Shown piece after piece: positions 34,189 through 43,718 of a stretch of DNA of 64,000 nt. A program made the translations under genes and the position numbers. Position 1 is the first letter of the stretch; every line of letters starts with the position of its first letter. Below the pieces are notes generated by a model. That model had not been told where the DNA came from. It made no database searches and was given only the letters and a program-made list of their open reading frames with translations. Source of the stretch: Balneolaceae bacterium (GTDB taxonomy: Bacteria > Bacteroidota > Rhodothermia > Balneolales > Balneolaceae); the NCBI GenBank assembly GCA_017640605.1, contig JAEPQH010000006.1, positions 124,001 to 188,000 on the forward strand, written 5' to 3'.

Positions 34189-35886
34189 TTAATTTTCGAA
34201 ATGATAGGGTAAAACGTCATTCAACAATTGTTGATTGAATACTACCTCATCGGCCTTGTAGCCGGCTTGCTCCAGCAGAAAATAATGAGTTATGGAGGGA
34301 ATATTCGCCTCCATATCAGATTTAAGGCGTGTGCTGATTTCTTCCCTAGAGAAATACTGGTTGGTTCTTTCAATAATTTCGATGAATGCCCAGCCCGATT
34401 CTAACTGATAGGGTCCCCAAAGCTGTGTAGAATTATCAGTGGTTGAAGGACGATATTGGATAGAAAATGCGGGGTGATCCGAGTCTTCTGAGCGTAAGAG
34501 CCTTCTCGAATCGCTAACCGTAATTTGTTCACTTTGTGATAGCACGGTACTCCAATCCAACCCACTTTGAAAGGCCTTGAGCGCTTCACGGGCATTTTGC
34601 TCGGTGTCAAAAGTATATGTGTTGATACTAAGTTCCGTATCGGCCACATATCGTTCTTTATGTTTTCTGTACCAAGCATCTTCAAGTCGAGATAGGTTTA
34701 AGGTGTCAGCAACATCAGCGGCAAAATAATTATAGAGCTGCCGAACTTCTTCAATCCTAGTTTCCTTTTGAACCTCCGGATCATCAAAATATCCTGCTTC
34801 CATAGCTCTTTGAGCAAATAATATATCTTTGGCCACGGTTTCAAGAGCTGGTCGTAAATTTTGATTTAATTGCCAATAGGGAATGGTAGGAAGTCGATCA
34901 AGAACATCCTGCGAACTTATGGATTCACTGTTTAATTGAGCAAGAATATGATTCTCAGGATTTGAAAAAACCTGATTCAGCATCACTTCAGAATTCAGTA
35001 GTCCCACTAATTGCTGTTGATCGGAGGGAAGTCTGGGTTCCAGGTACTCCCAAAATTCGTTGATTTTAGCCGGGTAAAATTCAATCGGTGTTACTTCTAA
35101 CACACTATTGATGTACCGGATACTTTCTTCCTCAAATTTACGACGATCCAGCTCTTGCTCGACTACTTCTCGTGAATTTTGAAAGGTTGTCTGATCTGCA
35201 AAGAAGGTTTCTTGTTTGTCAACCACTCTAAATATGTGCCATCCTGATAATGACTGAACAGGTTCGGAAATCTCACCAATTGCTAATGAAAGCGCCGTTT
35301 TTTCCGGGCCTAAGTCCATTTGATTCCAACGTACCCAACCCATTTGATACTGATTCGGTTGTTCCCCAGCCTCAATCATGGATTGCTGTGCCAGCGATTG
35401 AAATTGAGTAGAGTCACTAGATAATTGTTGGGAATATTGTTCGATTTGATCGAAGGTTGGCGCGTAAATCTGTTCAAGTTTAACCGAAGTATTTTTACGT
35501 AGGAAAGCATCATAAATCTCTTCATCGGTAGTTTCCGATAGCCTTGGTTCTACTTGCTCGCGGATGAAATACTTCATCGCAGCGAGTTCTTTTGTACGCT
35601 GAATGGATTGTTGGATGGCTTTTATAGTGTCATACCCAAATTGTTTAGCATAATTAGCAACAATGTTACGCTCAAGTAGTGTGCGTGCATATCGTTTCCG
35701 TTGTTCGTAAGAATCTCGAATGGGAGCAGAACTGCTTAACCGGATATATTGTGATTTAAACACATCTTCGGCTAAAGTTATAGTATTCCATTGTGCGACA
35801 GTTGGAGTTTCTACTTCATCTTTAGAGCACGAGGTTAATCCGACTAAAATAATGAGCGCAATACACCAGTAGAGTTTTTTTGCCAT
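34189..35886 (-). CDS. PpiC-type peptidyl-prolyl isomerase lipoprotein
   Basis: The 565-residue product has a lipoprotein signal with Cys20 (LTSCSKDE). A PpiC/parvulin rotamase domain lies at about 125-245 (YQMGWVRWNQMDLGPEKTAL is the usual GxxGW segment, GEISEPVQSLSGWHIFRVVDK the closing strand). SurA/PrsA-like helical regions flank it. It would assist folding of exported proteins in the periplasm. It is 2 bases downstream of the GH38 gene on the same strand, an unusual operon partner. Two of the three regions after the rotamase domain show PPIase-like pattern remnants (LSINTYTFDTEQNAREAL, GPYQLESGWAFIEIIE), so a second degenerate domain is possible. Confidence 0.8.
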   Translation of the reverse strand: MAKKLYWCIALIILVGLTSCSKDEVETPTVAQWNTITLAEDVFKSQYIRLSSSAPIRDSYEQRKRYARTLLERNIVANYAKQFGYDTIKAIQQSIQRTKELAAMKYFIREQVEPRLSETTDEEIYDAFLRKNTSVKLEQIYAPTFDQIEQYSQQLSSDSTQFQSLAQQSMIEAGEQPNQYQMGWVRWNQMDLGPEKTALSLAIGEISEPVQSLSGWHIFRVVDKQETFFADQTTFQNSREVVEQELDRRKFEEESIRYINSVLEVTPIEFYPAKINEFWEYLEPRLPSDQQQLVGLLNSEVMLNQVFSNPENHILAQLNSESISSQDVLDRLPTIPYWQLNQNLRPALETVAKDILFAQRAMEAGYFDDPEVQKETRIEEVRQLYNYFAADVADTLNLSRLEDAWYRKHKERYVADTELSINTYTFDTEQNAREALKAFQSGLDWSTVLSQSEQITVSDSRRLLRSEDSDHPAFSIQYRPSTTDNSTQLWGPYQLESGWAFIEIIERTNQYFSREEISTRLKSDMEANIPSITHYFLLEQAGYKADEVVFNQQLLNDVLPYHFEN

Positions 35887-35888
35887 GA

Positions 35889-38573
35889 TTACGGTCGTAA
35901 CCTGATCGTTCGAATTTGATTCGGTTCTAAACGGATCGGCACTTCGTTTGAGTGTAAAGCAATTTCCTCTTTTTCATCCCATTTTTCATAAAAATCAGTA
36001 GAGCACATACTTGAAAATGAAGAATGGAAAATGGCTTTCGAGTCGATAGTTTTGTTGGAAAGATTAAACACTCGTAGAATTATATCCTCTGAAAATCCAT
36101 CCATTTTTAAGCACGATATTTGCACTTCCGGATCCTGAATGGTGACGAATTGCAAACTACGTGGAACTGTACCCACCGGTAAATCACCGTGCATTGCCGG
36201 TAACTGTTGAACTTTAGGCGGGTGCGAAAATTGCTTAGCTAATTGGTTAATTTCATAGCGATTTGATGAAGTGGTTCCCCAGGCTAAGTTCGCCTTTACT
36301 GCTCGTAAACATTGAGCATCCGGCACGCTGATTTTAGGTCCGGCATGAGGGCGACGAATCGATCCATTACTTACCGATAAAAAGCCAACCGCACGATGTA
36401 GCGTAATCGCAAAATGCGTCGAATTATTTACTTCAACCAGTTCATATTCATGATTTCCGCGATTAGCCACCCAAGTATTAAAGTGGGCATTTTCAGCAAA
36501 ACAAAAATCGCCCTGAAAATGTGTTGGGTAATTTAGCTCTCCGGGATACTGTTCGTAGCGTTTTAGGTGATCCTCGGCTGAAATCTCGGGAGTAACTTCA
36601 TGCTCATACATCATAAAATGGCCATCAGAAAAACTCTTGCCTGTTTTAAAGCCAACAGGCAACAACATGCGTAGGCGACCATTTTTAGCCTGATTTTTGT
36701 AATCGATTTCAAACTCAATTCGATCAGCGCTATTAAGATTGATATCAACAGAAATATCGAGATCAATGTTGCGGCTATTTGTTAAATCTTCGGGTACTAC
36801 CAGATTGAAATCAGCAATTATTGATTGCTTACTTTTCCCGGCTCTGGCACCGGTAAATGTGCTATAGATTGGATTTGACGCTCTGCTGAAGGAGTACGTA
36901 TCACCATTATCCTGTACATATTCGAATGTGATAAAATCAGAAAATGATAGTTCAAGAGTTTTATCTCGAACTTGTAAGCCCGAATCATTCCAAGAAATGG
37001 AATAACGATCATTTTCCAAGGTAGCATCGGCCAAGGTGTGTTCCCTCAAATCTAAAGGAATAGCTGTTTCAACCACGCGAATGAGTTGGTAGCCGGTTGC
37101 AGGTAGTGATGTTTTAATCCCGACTCTGTATTTACGTCCCCAAGTAAACTGAATAAATTCTGCCTTTAAGTAAGGCGCTTCGGTATCCAGAATCTCTAGT
37201 TCGAGTGGATTTCCAAGTGCATCGAATGCCTTTAATTGATAGGCTTCCAAAACCTCTTCTTCTTCCCCTTCATAATTCGGGAACACGATTTCTGTTTCAA
37301 AATATTGAGTAATTGGAGAGGAATGAGGGTTGAAAGCGAAAACATCCACAAAACGCTGATTTTCATTCGCTGGGTATTCAACCGGTTCAAAACCATGCTT
37401 CATGAGCGTTTCGATAGAATCAGTAAGTATCGATTCTCCATTTTCCAGTACATGTCGGAAACTAACCTCGTTATCCTGGTGAACGCCATCTTCACTGCAT
37501 CCACAAATATCATCATGTGGATGATTCTTGAGTAACTTTTTCCAACTATAGTTTAGAATATGATGCGGAACCTCTGAATCAGTCAAAGATGCAGTTATCA
37601 CAGAAATCGGTTCTGCAATCTTTTCAAGTATCCCCTGTGCCCGGTGATTCAGTTGCTTCAGATAAGTTCGGGTTGAATAAACACTGAGAAGAATAGGGTG
37701 GTTCGGATTTCCTATTAAATTGCCGGAAAAGGATAAGTGCTCAGGTATCTCAGGTAAAAGCTCTGCAAAATCGCTGAACGAACCATGTTTTAAAGTCAGA
37801 GAATCAGATCTTTCGCTCAATTGTTGAATGAGATTTGGTAACTCAGGTTGTTCAGGCATATGATCCATGCCATTATTGAGAAGGAATAGATTTTCAGGAA
37901 AAAAACCGGACAGTTTTTCTGTAGTGGTTTCGATTTTTTGTTCAGCAAGATCAATATCAGCCTTGGCTAAGTCATAACGACCAATATCCTTTTTGTATCC
38001 TAAATTTGAAGCATTAAGATAGCCATCGATCATATAATAAGATCGAACTGTGCTTCCATCAGGGGCCACCCAATTGAATAATAATGTGTTTTGCTCGAGA
38101 ACTTCTTCCGGCATACCCCGCATGAATAGGAAATTGTCTATGCCAAAGCTTTGCAGAATTTGTGGAAGTTGTGCTATGTGCCCAAAAGGATCCGGTACAT
38201 ACCCAACTTTCATTTTGCTTCCCCATTCTTCGGTCATGGAATGCCCGATTTGCAAATTCCGAATAATGGATTCGCCACTCACCAAAAACAGATCAGGTAA
38301 TATGTACCACGGCCCAATTTGTAACTTCCCTTCAGATATAAGTTTCTTTAAAATAGATGCATTTTCGGGTTTAATTTCTAAGTAGTCATCAAGTAAAATG
38401 GTTTGTCCGTCAAGTACAAAGCATTGATAGCCATTATTTTGAGAGAGCAAATCGATCAAGCGATCAATCATCTTAATCAAGCGGTATCGAAACTTTTCGA
38501 AAGGTAAATACCAAGCACGATCCCAATGTGTATGCGAAACTATTACCGCCTGCTTATGTGTGTTTGAATTCAT
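35889..38573 (-). CDS. Alpha-mannosidase, GH38
   Basis: The 894-residue cytoplasmic enzyme shows the GH38 order: N-terminal catalytic barrel with zinc ligands in SHTHWDRAWYLPF (about 13-25), the nucleophile motif VPDPFGH (126-132, Asp128), then the helical centre (HHILNYSWKKLLKNHPHDDICGCSEDGVH) and C-terminal beta domains. GH38 releases alpha-linked mannose; MngB-type members act on mannosylglycerate. No signal peptide is visible, so the substrate must be imported. It is divergent from the TonB/SSS operon starting at 38861 and shares a 287-base control region containing candidate operators. Confidence 0.9.
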   Translation of the reverse strand: MNSNTHKQAVIVSHTHWDRAWYLPFEKFRYRLIKMIDRLIDLLSQNNGYQCFVLDGQTILLDDYLEIKPENASILKKLISEGKLQIGPWYILPDLFLVSGESIIRNLQIGHSMTEEWGSKMKVGYVPDPFGHIAQLPQILQSFGIDNFLFMRGMPEEVLEQNTLLFNWVAPDGSTVRSYYMIDGYLNASNLGYKKDIGRYDLAKADIDLAEQKIETTTEKLSGFFPENLFLLNNGMDHMPEQPELPNLIQQLSERSDSLTLKHGSFSDFAELLPEIPEHLSFSGNLIGNPNHPILLSVYSTRTYLKQLNHRAQGILEKIAEPISVITASLTDSEVPHHILNYSWKKLLKNHPHDDICGCSEDGVHQDNEVSFRHVLENGESILTDSIETLMKHGFEPVEYPANENQRFVDVFAFNPHSSPITQYFETEIVFPNYEGEEEEVLEAYQLKAFDALGNPLELEILDTEAPYLKAEFIQFTWGRKYRVGIKTSLPATGYQLIRVVETAIPLDLREHTLADATLENDRYSISWNDSGLQVRDKTLELSFSDFITFEYVQDNGDTYSFSRASNPIYSTFTGARAGKSKQSIIADFNLVVPEDLTNSRNIDLDISVDINLNSADRIEFEIDYKNQAKNGRLRMLLPVGFKTGKSFSDGHFMMYEHEVTPEISAEDHLKRYEQYPGELNYPTHFQGDFCFAENAHFNTWVANRGNHEYELVEVNNSTHFAITLHRAVGFLSVSNGSIRRPHAGPKISVPDAQCLRAVKANLAWGTTSSNRYEINQLAKQFSHPPKVQQLPAMHGDLPVGTVPRSLQFVTIQDPEVQISCLKMDGFSEDIILRVFNLSNKTIDSKAIFHSSFSSMCSTDFYEKWDEKEEIALHSNEVPIRLEPNQIRTIRLRP

Positions 38574-38611
38574 TTAGTATGTATTTAAAAGCACAAAAAT
38601 AAGATCATAAT

Positions 38612-38625
38612 GTGCATAAATGAGC
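38612..38625. promoter_or_regulatory. Candidate operator GTGCATAAATGAGC
   Basis: The 14-mer matches the 31973 site at 11 of 14 positions, including the CATAAATG core. It lies immediately upstream of the possible GH38 -7 element, where a bound repressor would block transcription. Confidence 0.45.
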
Positions 38626-38810
38626 ATACAAAAATAACTCAATTATTTTCTAATTAGCAACTGATAATATCTTCTGTAAAAACAAATATAGGGTTAAAAA
38701 ATCGCTTTCACATTTGTTAAAATTTAAGAGAGTGGTAAAAATCGTGCATTCAATATTGATTAATTCATACAGGATAGATATGTTGAAAGTGCTTATTAAG
38801 TACAAACAAA

Positions 38811-38824
38811 GTGCATAATAAACA
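38811..38824. promoter_or_regulatory. Weaker candidate operator GTGCATAATAAACA
   Basis: It shares GTGCATAA and the following CATAA (38823-38827) with the 38612 and 31973 sites at the same 10-base spacing, but its right arm is degenerate. It is 37 bases upstream of the CBM9-like gene. Confidence 0.3.
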
Positions 38825-38860
38825 TAATGACTACATAGAATTTAATTTTGAGGTCTCTAG

Positions 38861-41002
38861 ATGGTTAAAAAGCTACAATCAGCCTTTCTTTTAGCACTGT
38901 TTATATCAGGTATAACCTTTGCGCAATCGCCGGCAGTGGATAATCTTTATCGCATTGCATTAAATGGAACCGCAATTACTGTGGATGGCGACTTATCCGA
39001 TTGGGATGATGCACAATGGGAATTTTTAAGTATTGATCGTCCTGCCTATGGGATTTTAAACTCGATCAGTAACTCTGGTATCTATCCGGCAAGTCCAAGC
39101 GATGCAAGTGCATGGTTGGCAATCAAAATGGACGACAATAACATCTATTTCGCATTAAATGTGCGTGACGAAAACGCTCCATTGTTTGCCGGTGCCGATG
39201 ACGCGGCAAAGCTAAATTTGTACGATAATCTAAATGTGTTTTTAGGGTTATATGATATTGGAGCAAATGCCTACTCAAGTCCTCATTTAGAACTAATGAA
39301 TGGTTCTTCTGGAGCAAATCTTGTTGATCCAACCAATCAGCAGGCTGTTAATGTAAACAGTACCTATAGAATTAGTGCGGCTAGCGATAATTCAAACTCT
39401 ACTTTAGGTCCGGATCATCACATTGGGGTGCGTGCAGTCGCTTATGGCGCTTCAGACAATCCGATTACCTACAACTGGGGATACGTTAATGATGAAATTT
39501 CTTCCACCGAAGTAGCAACTAGTTTATGGAGTGATTCCAAAGGGTATTCATTAGAATGGAAAGTTCCGTTTTCTTCATTAGCAGGAAATCTTGGTTCCGG
39601 TGATTTTGCAAATTTTGAATGGCCATTATTTACACCAACTGATGGTGCGATTATTTCTTTAGACGCGGAAGTTGGTGATGCCGATGCAGTTTCGGGTGGC
39701 ACTCCGGATACAGAAGTGCTTACTCTGGGTACAAGCAATAAGCTTGATAAATATTCCAGTCGTTTTGGTTTCCGTGGTAAAATCGTGGACATGACTCAAA
39801 ACCCAAATAACACTCCACGACGTACTTACAGCGTAGATTTTAAAATTAATCAGGATGTGGAGATTGACGCTGATTTGAGCGATTGGTTAGATGCACCGTT
39901 TATGGGATTGAGTCAGGATGTGCCTAATTGGGTATTGATTCAAGGAACCCCGGAATCACCTGACGATTTTAGTGGCTATTTGGCCATCAAAATGGATACA
40001 GCTAATGCATACTTTGCAGTACGTGTTCGCGATGAAGGCACACCGATGATTGAAACTCGGGATACACCAAATCTTGCGTTCAATTACGATCACTTAAGTG
40101 CATATTTAGGATTGTACGACATTGCTGATATTCCATCTAACCCGCACGTTGAGGGAGCAGGTCAATTCGAAATGTACAATTTCAGAAATGTGGGTACCGA
40201 TTCTGCATTCACCGATACCATCGAAGCAACGCGTACATATAGAATTAAAAACGACATTGATAACACAACCAGCACACGTGGACCTGATTATCAGCTAACA
40301 GTGCGTTCATTACCATATGGCGATGAGCCTGTTGATCCGGAAGATTATAATGGTGCTTATGTTGATACAGTAATCTTTAAAGGAAACGTAGCCGCTGCAG
40401 TTCGTACCGAAGATGAAACCGGATATGTTATGGAGTGGAAAGTTCCATTATCAAGCTTGGCGGGTGAAATCAATAACCGATCTACAAGATTTCAATATTT
40501 TGGAATTCCTTGGCCACAATTTGTACCTGATCATGGTAAAGTATTCTCTTTTGATGCAGACCTTACCGATCGCGACGAAACGGATGGTGCTAGAACTGCT
40601 AACCGATTCCTTCGCTTAGGTGATAAACCTTCGCTATGGAGAGATTCAAAGAGTTTTTCTATGAGAGGCGAGATTACATTAACCAACGAGAAAGTTGGCG
40701 TTTCAACCGAAGGATATGAGTTTTCTGATTTCCCAACCACACCAACCTTAGGGCAGAATTATCCTAACCCATTCAACCCTTCTACAAACATACAGTTTAC
40801 GTTACCGCAACCCGCAAACGTAACCTTGAAAGTATATGATGTGCTGGGTAAAGAAGTTGCCACATTGGTAAATGGAAATGTTAGTGCAGGCGTACACACC
40901 GTACGATTTGAAGCGCGTAGCAACATGTCGAGCGGAGTATATTTCTACCGCTTAGAAACACCCGACATGAGAGTTACTCGCAAATTGATGCTGATTAAAT
41001 AA
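38861..41002 (+). CDS. Secreted protein with two CBM9-like domains and sorting domain
   Basis: The 713-residue product has a signal peptide (to about residue 22, TFAQ). Two homologous modules of about 280 residues follow (about 30-305 and 320-605), each opening with a D-DLSDW motif (VDGDLSDWDDAQW; IDADLSDWLDAPF), and containing AIKMD--NxYFAxxVRDE, LSxxLGLYDI and a GYxxEWKVPLSSLAG strand. This is the pattern of CBM9-like/DOMON sugar-binding domains (PF06452). The end is a canonical sorting domain ([14 protein letters not shown] ... KLMLIK). It is the first gene of the PUL-like operon and probably a surface glycan-binding protein. Confidence 0.8.
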   Translation: MVKKLQSAFLLALFISGITFAQSPAVDNLYRIALNGTAITVDGDLSDWDDAQWEFLSIDRPAYGILNSISNSGIYPASPSDASAWLAIKMDDNNIYFALNVRDENAPLFAGADDAAKLNLYDNLNVFLGLYDIGANAYSSPHLELMNGSSGANLVDPTNQQAVNVNSTYRISAASDNSNSTLGPDHHIGVRAVAYGASDNPITYNWGYVNDEISSTEVATSLWSDSKGYSLEWKVPFSSLAGNLGSGDFANFEWPLFTPTDGAIISLDAEVGDADAVSGGTPDTEVLTLGTSNKLDKYSSRFGFRGKIVDMTQNPNNTPRRTYSVDFKINQDVEIDADLSDWLDAPFMGLSQDVPNWVLIQGTPESPDDFSGYLAIKMDTANAYFAVRVRDEGTPMIETRDTPNLAFNYDHLSAYLGLYDIADIPSNPHVEGAGQFEMYNFRNVGTDSAFTDTIEATRTYRIKNDIDNTTSTRGPDYQLTVRSLPYGDEPVDPEDYNGAYVDTVIFKGNVAAAVRTEDETGYVMEWKVPLSSLAGEINNRSTRFQYFGIPWPQFVPDHGKVFSFDADLTDRDETDGARTANRFLRLGDKPSLWRDSKSFSMRGEITLTNEKVGVSTEGYEFSDFPTTPTLGQNYPNPFNPSTNIQFTLPQPANVTLKVYDVLGKEVATLVNGNVSAGVHTVRFEARSNMSSGVYFYRLETPDMRVTRKLMLIK

Positions 41003-41020
41003 AGAACCCCTAAGCTTAAA

Positions 41021-41048
41021 TCGAGGCACTGATCGTGCCTCGATTTCT
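41021..41048 (+). terminator. Intercistronic stem-loop, possible attenuating terminator
   Basis: A perfect 9-bp stem TCGAGGCAC/GTGCCTCGA with loop TGATC (41021-41043) is followed by a weak pyrimidine run TTTCTCT. It stands between the CBM9-like gene and the TonB receptor and may reduce downstream transcription or stabilise the upstream mRNA. The alternative GTG start of the receptor (41035) is inside the stem. Confidence 0.6.
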
Positions 41049-41058
41049 CTATTCCAAA

Positions 41059-43707
41059 ATGCTTAAAAAACTACTTTTTCTGGGTATACTATTGGTTGGA
41101 TTCTCTCTGAGTTCTGAAGTTCATGCTCAAACCACAGGGAAAATTTCTGGTACCGTTGTTGACAGCGAAGGAATTCCACTGCCTGGTGTTAATATTGTAA
41201 TAGAAGGCGAAATGAAAGGGAATGCTTCCGACGGCGACGGAAAGTATTTTATCCTAAACGTACGTCCCGGCACCTACACACTGGTTGCTTCCATGATTGG
41301 ATTTCAAACGGTGCGAATAACCGATGTTCGGGTACAAGTAGACCGAACTGCCACCATTGACTTTGTAATGCAAGATGAAGTATTCGAAGGCGAAGAAATA
41401 ACAGTGGTTGCAAACCGGAAGCTTATCACTAAAGATCAGACATCCGCTTCTTCTAAAGTGGGCGGCGATGAAATTTTAAATCTCCCGGTAAAAGATTTTA
41501 CAGAAACGGTTTCGGTTCAGGCCGGTGTTTCAAAAAGCGAAAACGGATCGCTTCATATTAGGGGGGGAAGAAGCAGCGAGATCAAATACTATGTAGATGG
41601 AGTAGCTGTTTCAAACCCGTTCAGCAATGCACTAGCAACTCCTGTTGAAAATTCGGCCGTTCAGGAAGTAGAAGTGATTAGCGGAACCTATAATGCAGAA
41701 TACGGTCAGGCGAATAGTGGTATCATCAACATCGTAACCCGTGACGGTGGAAATGATTTTTCCGGGACCTTTATTGGTACGATTGGCACTTATAACACAG
41801 GTTCAAACCCTGAATTTTTTGGCATTGAAGAAGGATCTTATTTCGGCGAACAATCTTATGAAACGTCATTTTCTGGTCCTATTGTAAAAGATAAACTTAC
41901 CTTCTTCACCAATGTGAAATACACCGATTTCGATGGTTGGTTGTACGGACAAAATGTATTTCAACCCAGCGATTCCTCGGATTTTTCCTCCAACAACTCT
42001 GCAAATTGGATGATTGAGTCTACAGGAGATTCTTCCTTTGTTCCTATGAATTCGAGCGAAGGTTTAACAACTATGGGTAAGTTGAAATACCGAATTTCAC
42101 GAAATATAAATGTTTCTTATTCACTCACTCGTTCGAATAGCAAAGCTAATTTCTATCGCCATCAGTATCGCTTAAACCCAGAATTTCTGCCCACTCAACG
42201 AAGCACATCGTATAATCATCTTGTGGTATTGAATCATGTGTTGGACGATAGAACCTTCTACAACCTTCGCTTAACGGCTTACTCAACGGCTTTCACTCAG
42301 TATAAATACGAAGATCCTTTTGATGAAGGCTACAAATTCATTGATGGTCGAAATAATCAACCTGCTAACGTATTTAACACCGGTGGAGTAGATAATTACT
42401 ACCTCGATCGGAACAGTAATACGTATGCACTTCGCTTCGATATCACCCGTCAGTTTGGGAACGAACATCTTGTTAAAGCTGGGATAGAATATCGTTATAA
42501 CGAACTGAATTTTGAGGAATTCTTTATTCAAGCTCGTCGAGTTGATAATCTCGAACGCACCATTCCACCGCTTTCATCTCGCTTACATAATAAATATTCG
42601 AAAACGCCCATCGAGATGGCAGCCTTCATTCAGGATAAAATCGAGATTTCTGATTTGATCGTAAATGTTGGGCTTCGTTTCGATTATTTCGACGCTCAAT
42701 CGGTAGTTCCTGTTGATTTGCGTGATCCAAGCAATACTTCCGGTTTACCCGAAGATCAGGCATTTGTAGCAACCGATGTGAAATGGCAGATTAGTCCGCG
42801 CATTGGCTTTGCTTTTCCTATCTCTGAAAATAGTGTGATTCATGCCTCTTACGGACAGTTTTTCCAGATTCCGGAGTATGCACGATTGTATGAAAATCCT
42901 GAATTCGAGGTGCAATCCAGTAATTTTACCCAATTCATAGGCAATGCAAATTTGGATGCCCAACGCTCAAATACTTACGAAATCGGTTTACAACAGCAAC
43001 TGAGCGAATACATTGGCATCGATTTAACCGCTTATTATCGTGATATCCGCGAATTAGTGGGAACTACTTTGTACGAAGCTCGAGTTGGTGGCGATTCTTG
43101 GGGACGATATGAAAACACCGATTTTGGTCGTGTTCGCGGTATCACCTTTTCAACTGATATTCGAACCAATTTAGGATTAGTGGGATCGGTGAATTACACT
43201 TTCCAATCAGTTCGGGGTAATGCTTCTGATCCTAAACAAGCATTTTTCAATGCTCAAAGTAATAATGAAACCACTCGTCAATTACTGCCGCTTACCTGGG
43301 ATCAACGCCACAATATTTCAGGAAGCTTAACCTATTTGAGAGACAGTTTTACTGCCGGTTTGATTGGCACGTTCCACACAGGGTATCCTTTTACGCCGGA
43401 AGATGAGCAACGCAACGAAATTACCGTATTACGAAATCAATCGCGATATCGCGCGGAGTTTATTATGGATTTACGAATGGGATATCGGTTAGTAGTTAAT
43501 GGAGTAACCGGACAGTTATTTATGACGGCCGAAAATCTGCTCAACTTTAGTAGAAATGACCGTGATCCAAAGATATTTGACACCGAAATCGAAGCACATA
43601 ACGCCAATGGTTTCGATCGCATAAATGACCTGGTTGATTTTCGAACTAACCCGCTTCGACAACCGGCGCCACGACTCATCAAACTAGGCTTTCAACTCAA
43701 TTTTTAA
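41059..43707 (+). CDS. SusC/Oar-like TonB-dependent receptor
   Basis: The 882-residue outer-membrane receptor has a signal peptide (MLKKLLFLGILLVG...VHAQ), a carboxypeptidase-regulatory-like domain (about 25-110; GKISGTVVDSEGIPLPGVNI), a plug domain (about 125-230; LPVKDFTETVSVQAGV, LHIRGGRSSEIKYYVDGVAV, EYGQANSGIINIVTRDGG) and a beta-barrel to the C-terminal LGFQLNF. TonB receptors of this type import glycans or peptides too large for porins. No SusD-like gene follows; an FN3 protein and a PorV-like protein do. The ATG at 41059 is preferred to the GTG at 41035 because the latter sits inside a stem-loop and precedes the signal peptide. Confidence 0.92.
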   Translation: MLKKLLFLGILLVGFSLSSEVHAQTTGKISGTVVDSEGIPLPGVNIVIEGEMKGNASDGDGKYFILNVRPGTYTLVASMIGFQTVRITDVRVQVDRTATIDFVMQDEVFEGEEITVVANRKLITKDQTSASSKVGGDEILNLPVKDFTETVSVQAGVSKSENGSLHIRGGRSSEIKYYVDGVAVSNPFSNALATPVENSAVQEVEVISGTYNAEYGQANSGIINIVTRDGGNDFSGTFIGTIGTYNTGSNPEFFGIEEGSYFGEQSYETSFSGPIVKDKLTFFTNVKYTDFDGWLYGQNVFQPSDSSDFSSNNSANWMIESTGDSSFVPMNSSEGLTTMGKLKYRISRNINVSYSLTRSNSKANFYRHQYRLNPEFLPTQRSTSYNHLVVLNHVLDDRTFYNLRLTAYSTAFTQYKYEDPFDEGYKFIDGRNNQPANVFNTGGVDNYYLDRNSNTYALRFDITRQFGNEHLVKAGIEYRYNELNFEEFFIQARRVDNLERTIPPLSSRLHNKYSKTPIEMAAFIQDKIEISDLIVNVGLRFDYFDAQSVVPVDLRDPSNTSGLPEDQAFVATDVKWQISPRIGFAFPISENSVIHASYGQFFQIPEYARLYENPEFEVQSSNFTQFIGNANLDAQRSNTYEIGLQQQLSEYIGIDLTAYYRDIRELVGTTLYEARVGGDSWGRYENTDFGRVRGITFSTDIRTNLGLVGSVNYTFQSVRGNASDPKQAFFNAQSNNETTRQLLPLTWDQRHNISGSLTYLRDSFTAGLIGTFHTGYPFTPEDEQRNEITVLRNQSRYRAEFIMDLRMGYRLVVNGVTGQLFMTAENLLNFSRNDRDPKIFDTEIEAHNANGFDRINDLVDFRTNPLRQPAPRLIKLGFQLNF

Positions 43708-43718
43708 GTAGAATCACT

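Larger units (their letters stand above)
38574..38860. promoter_or_regulatory. Divergent control region between GH38 and the TonB/GHL10 operon
   Basis: This 287-base AT-rich spacer has no coding potential. It holds two candidate operators (38612-38625 and 38811-38824). Near 38603-38630 the tetramer CATA or CATAA recurs at about 10-base steps (GATCATAAT, GTGCATAAAT, GAGCATACAA), i.e. on one face of the helix. On the minus strand TATTTTTG at 38594-38601 matches a TAnnTTTG -7 element for GH38, only 21 bases from its start. On the plus strand TAATTTTG at 38843-38850 also matches but would leave almost no leader. Confidence 0.55.

Noticed and set aside
41035-41058. GTG start of the TonB receptor at 41035
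   Set aside because: The codon is inside the right arm of a perfect stem-loop and precedes the signal peptide by eight residues; ATG at 41059 starts the signal peptide.
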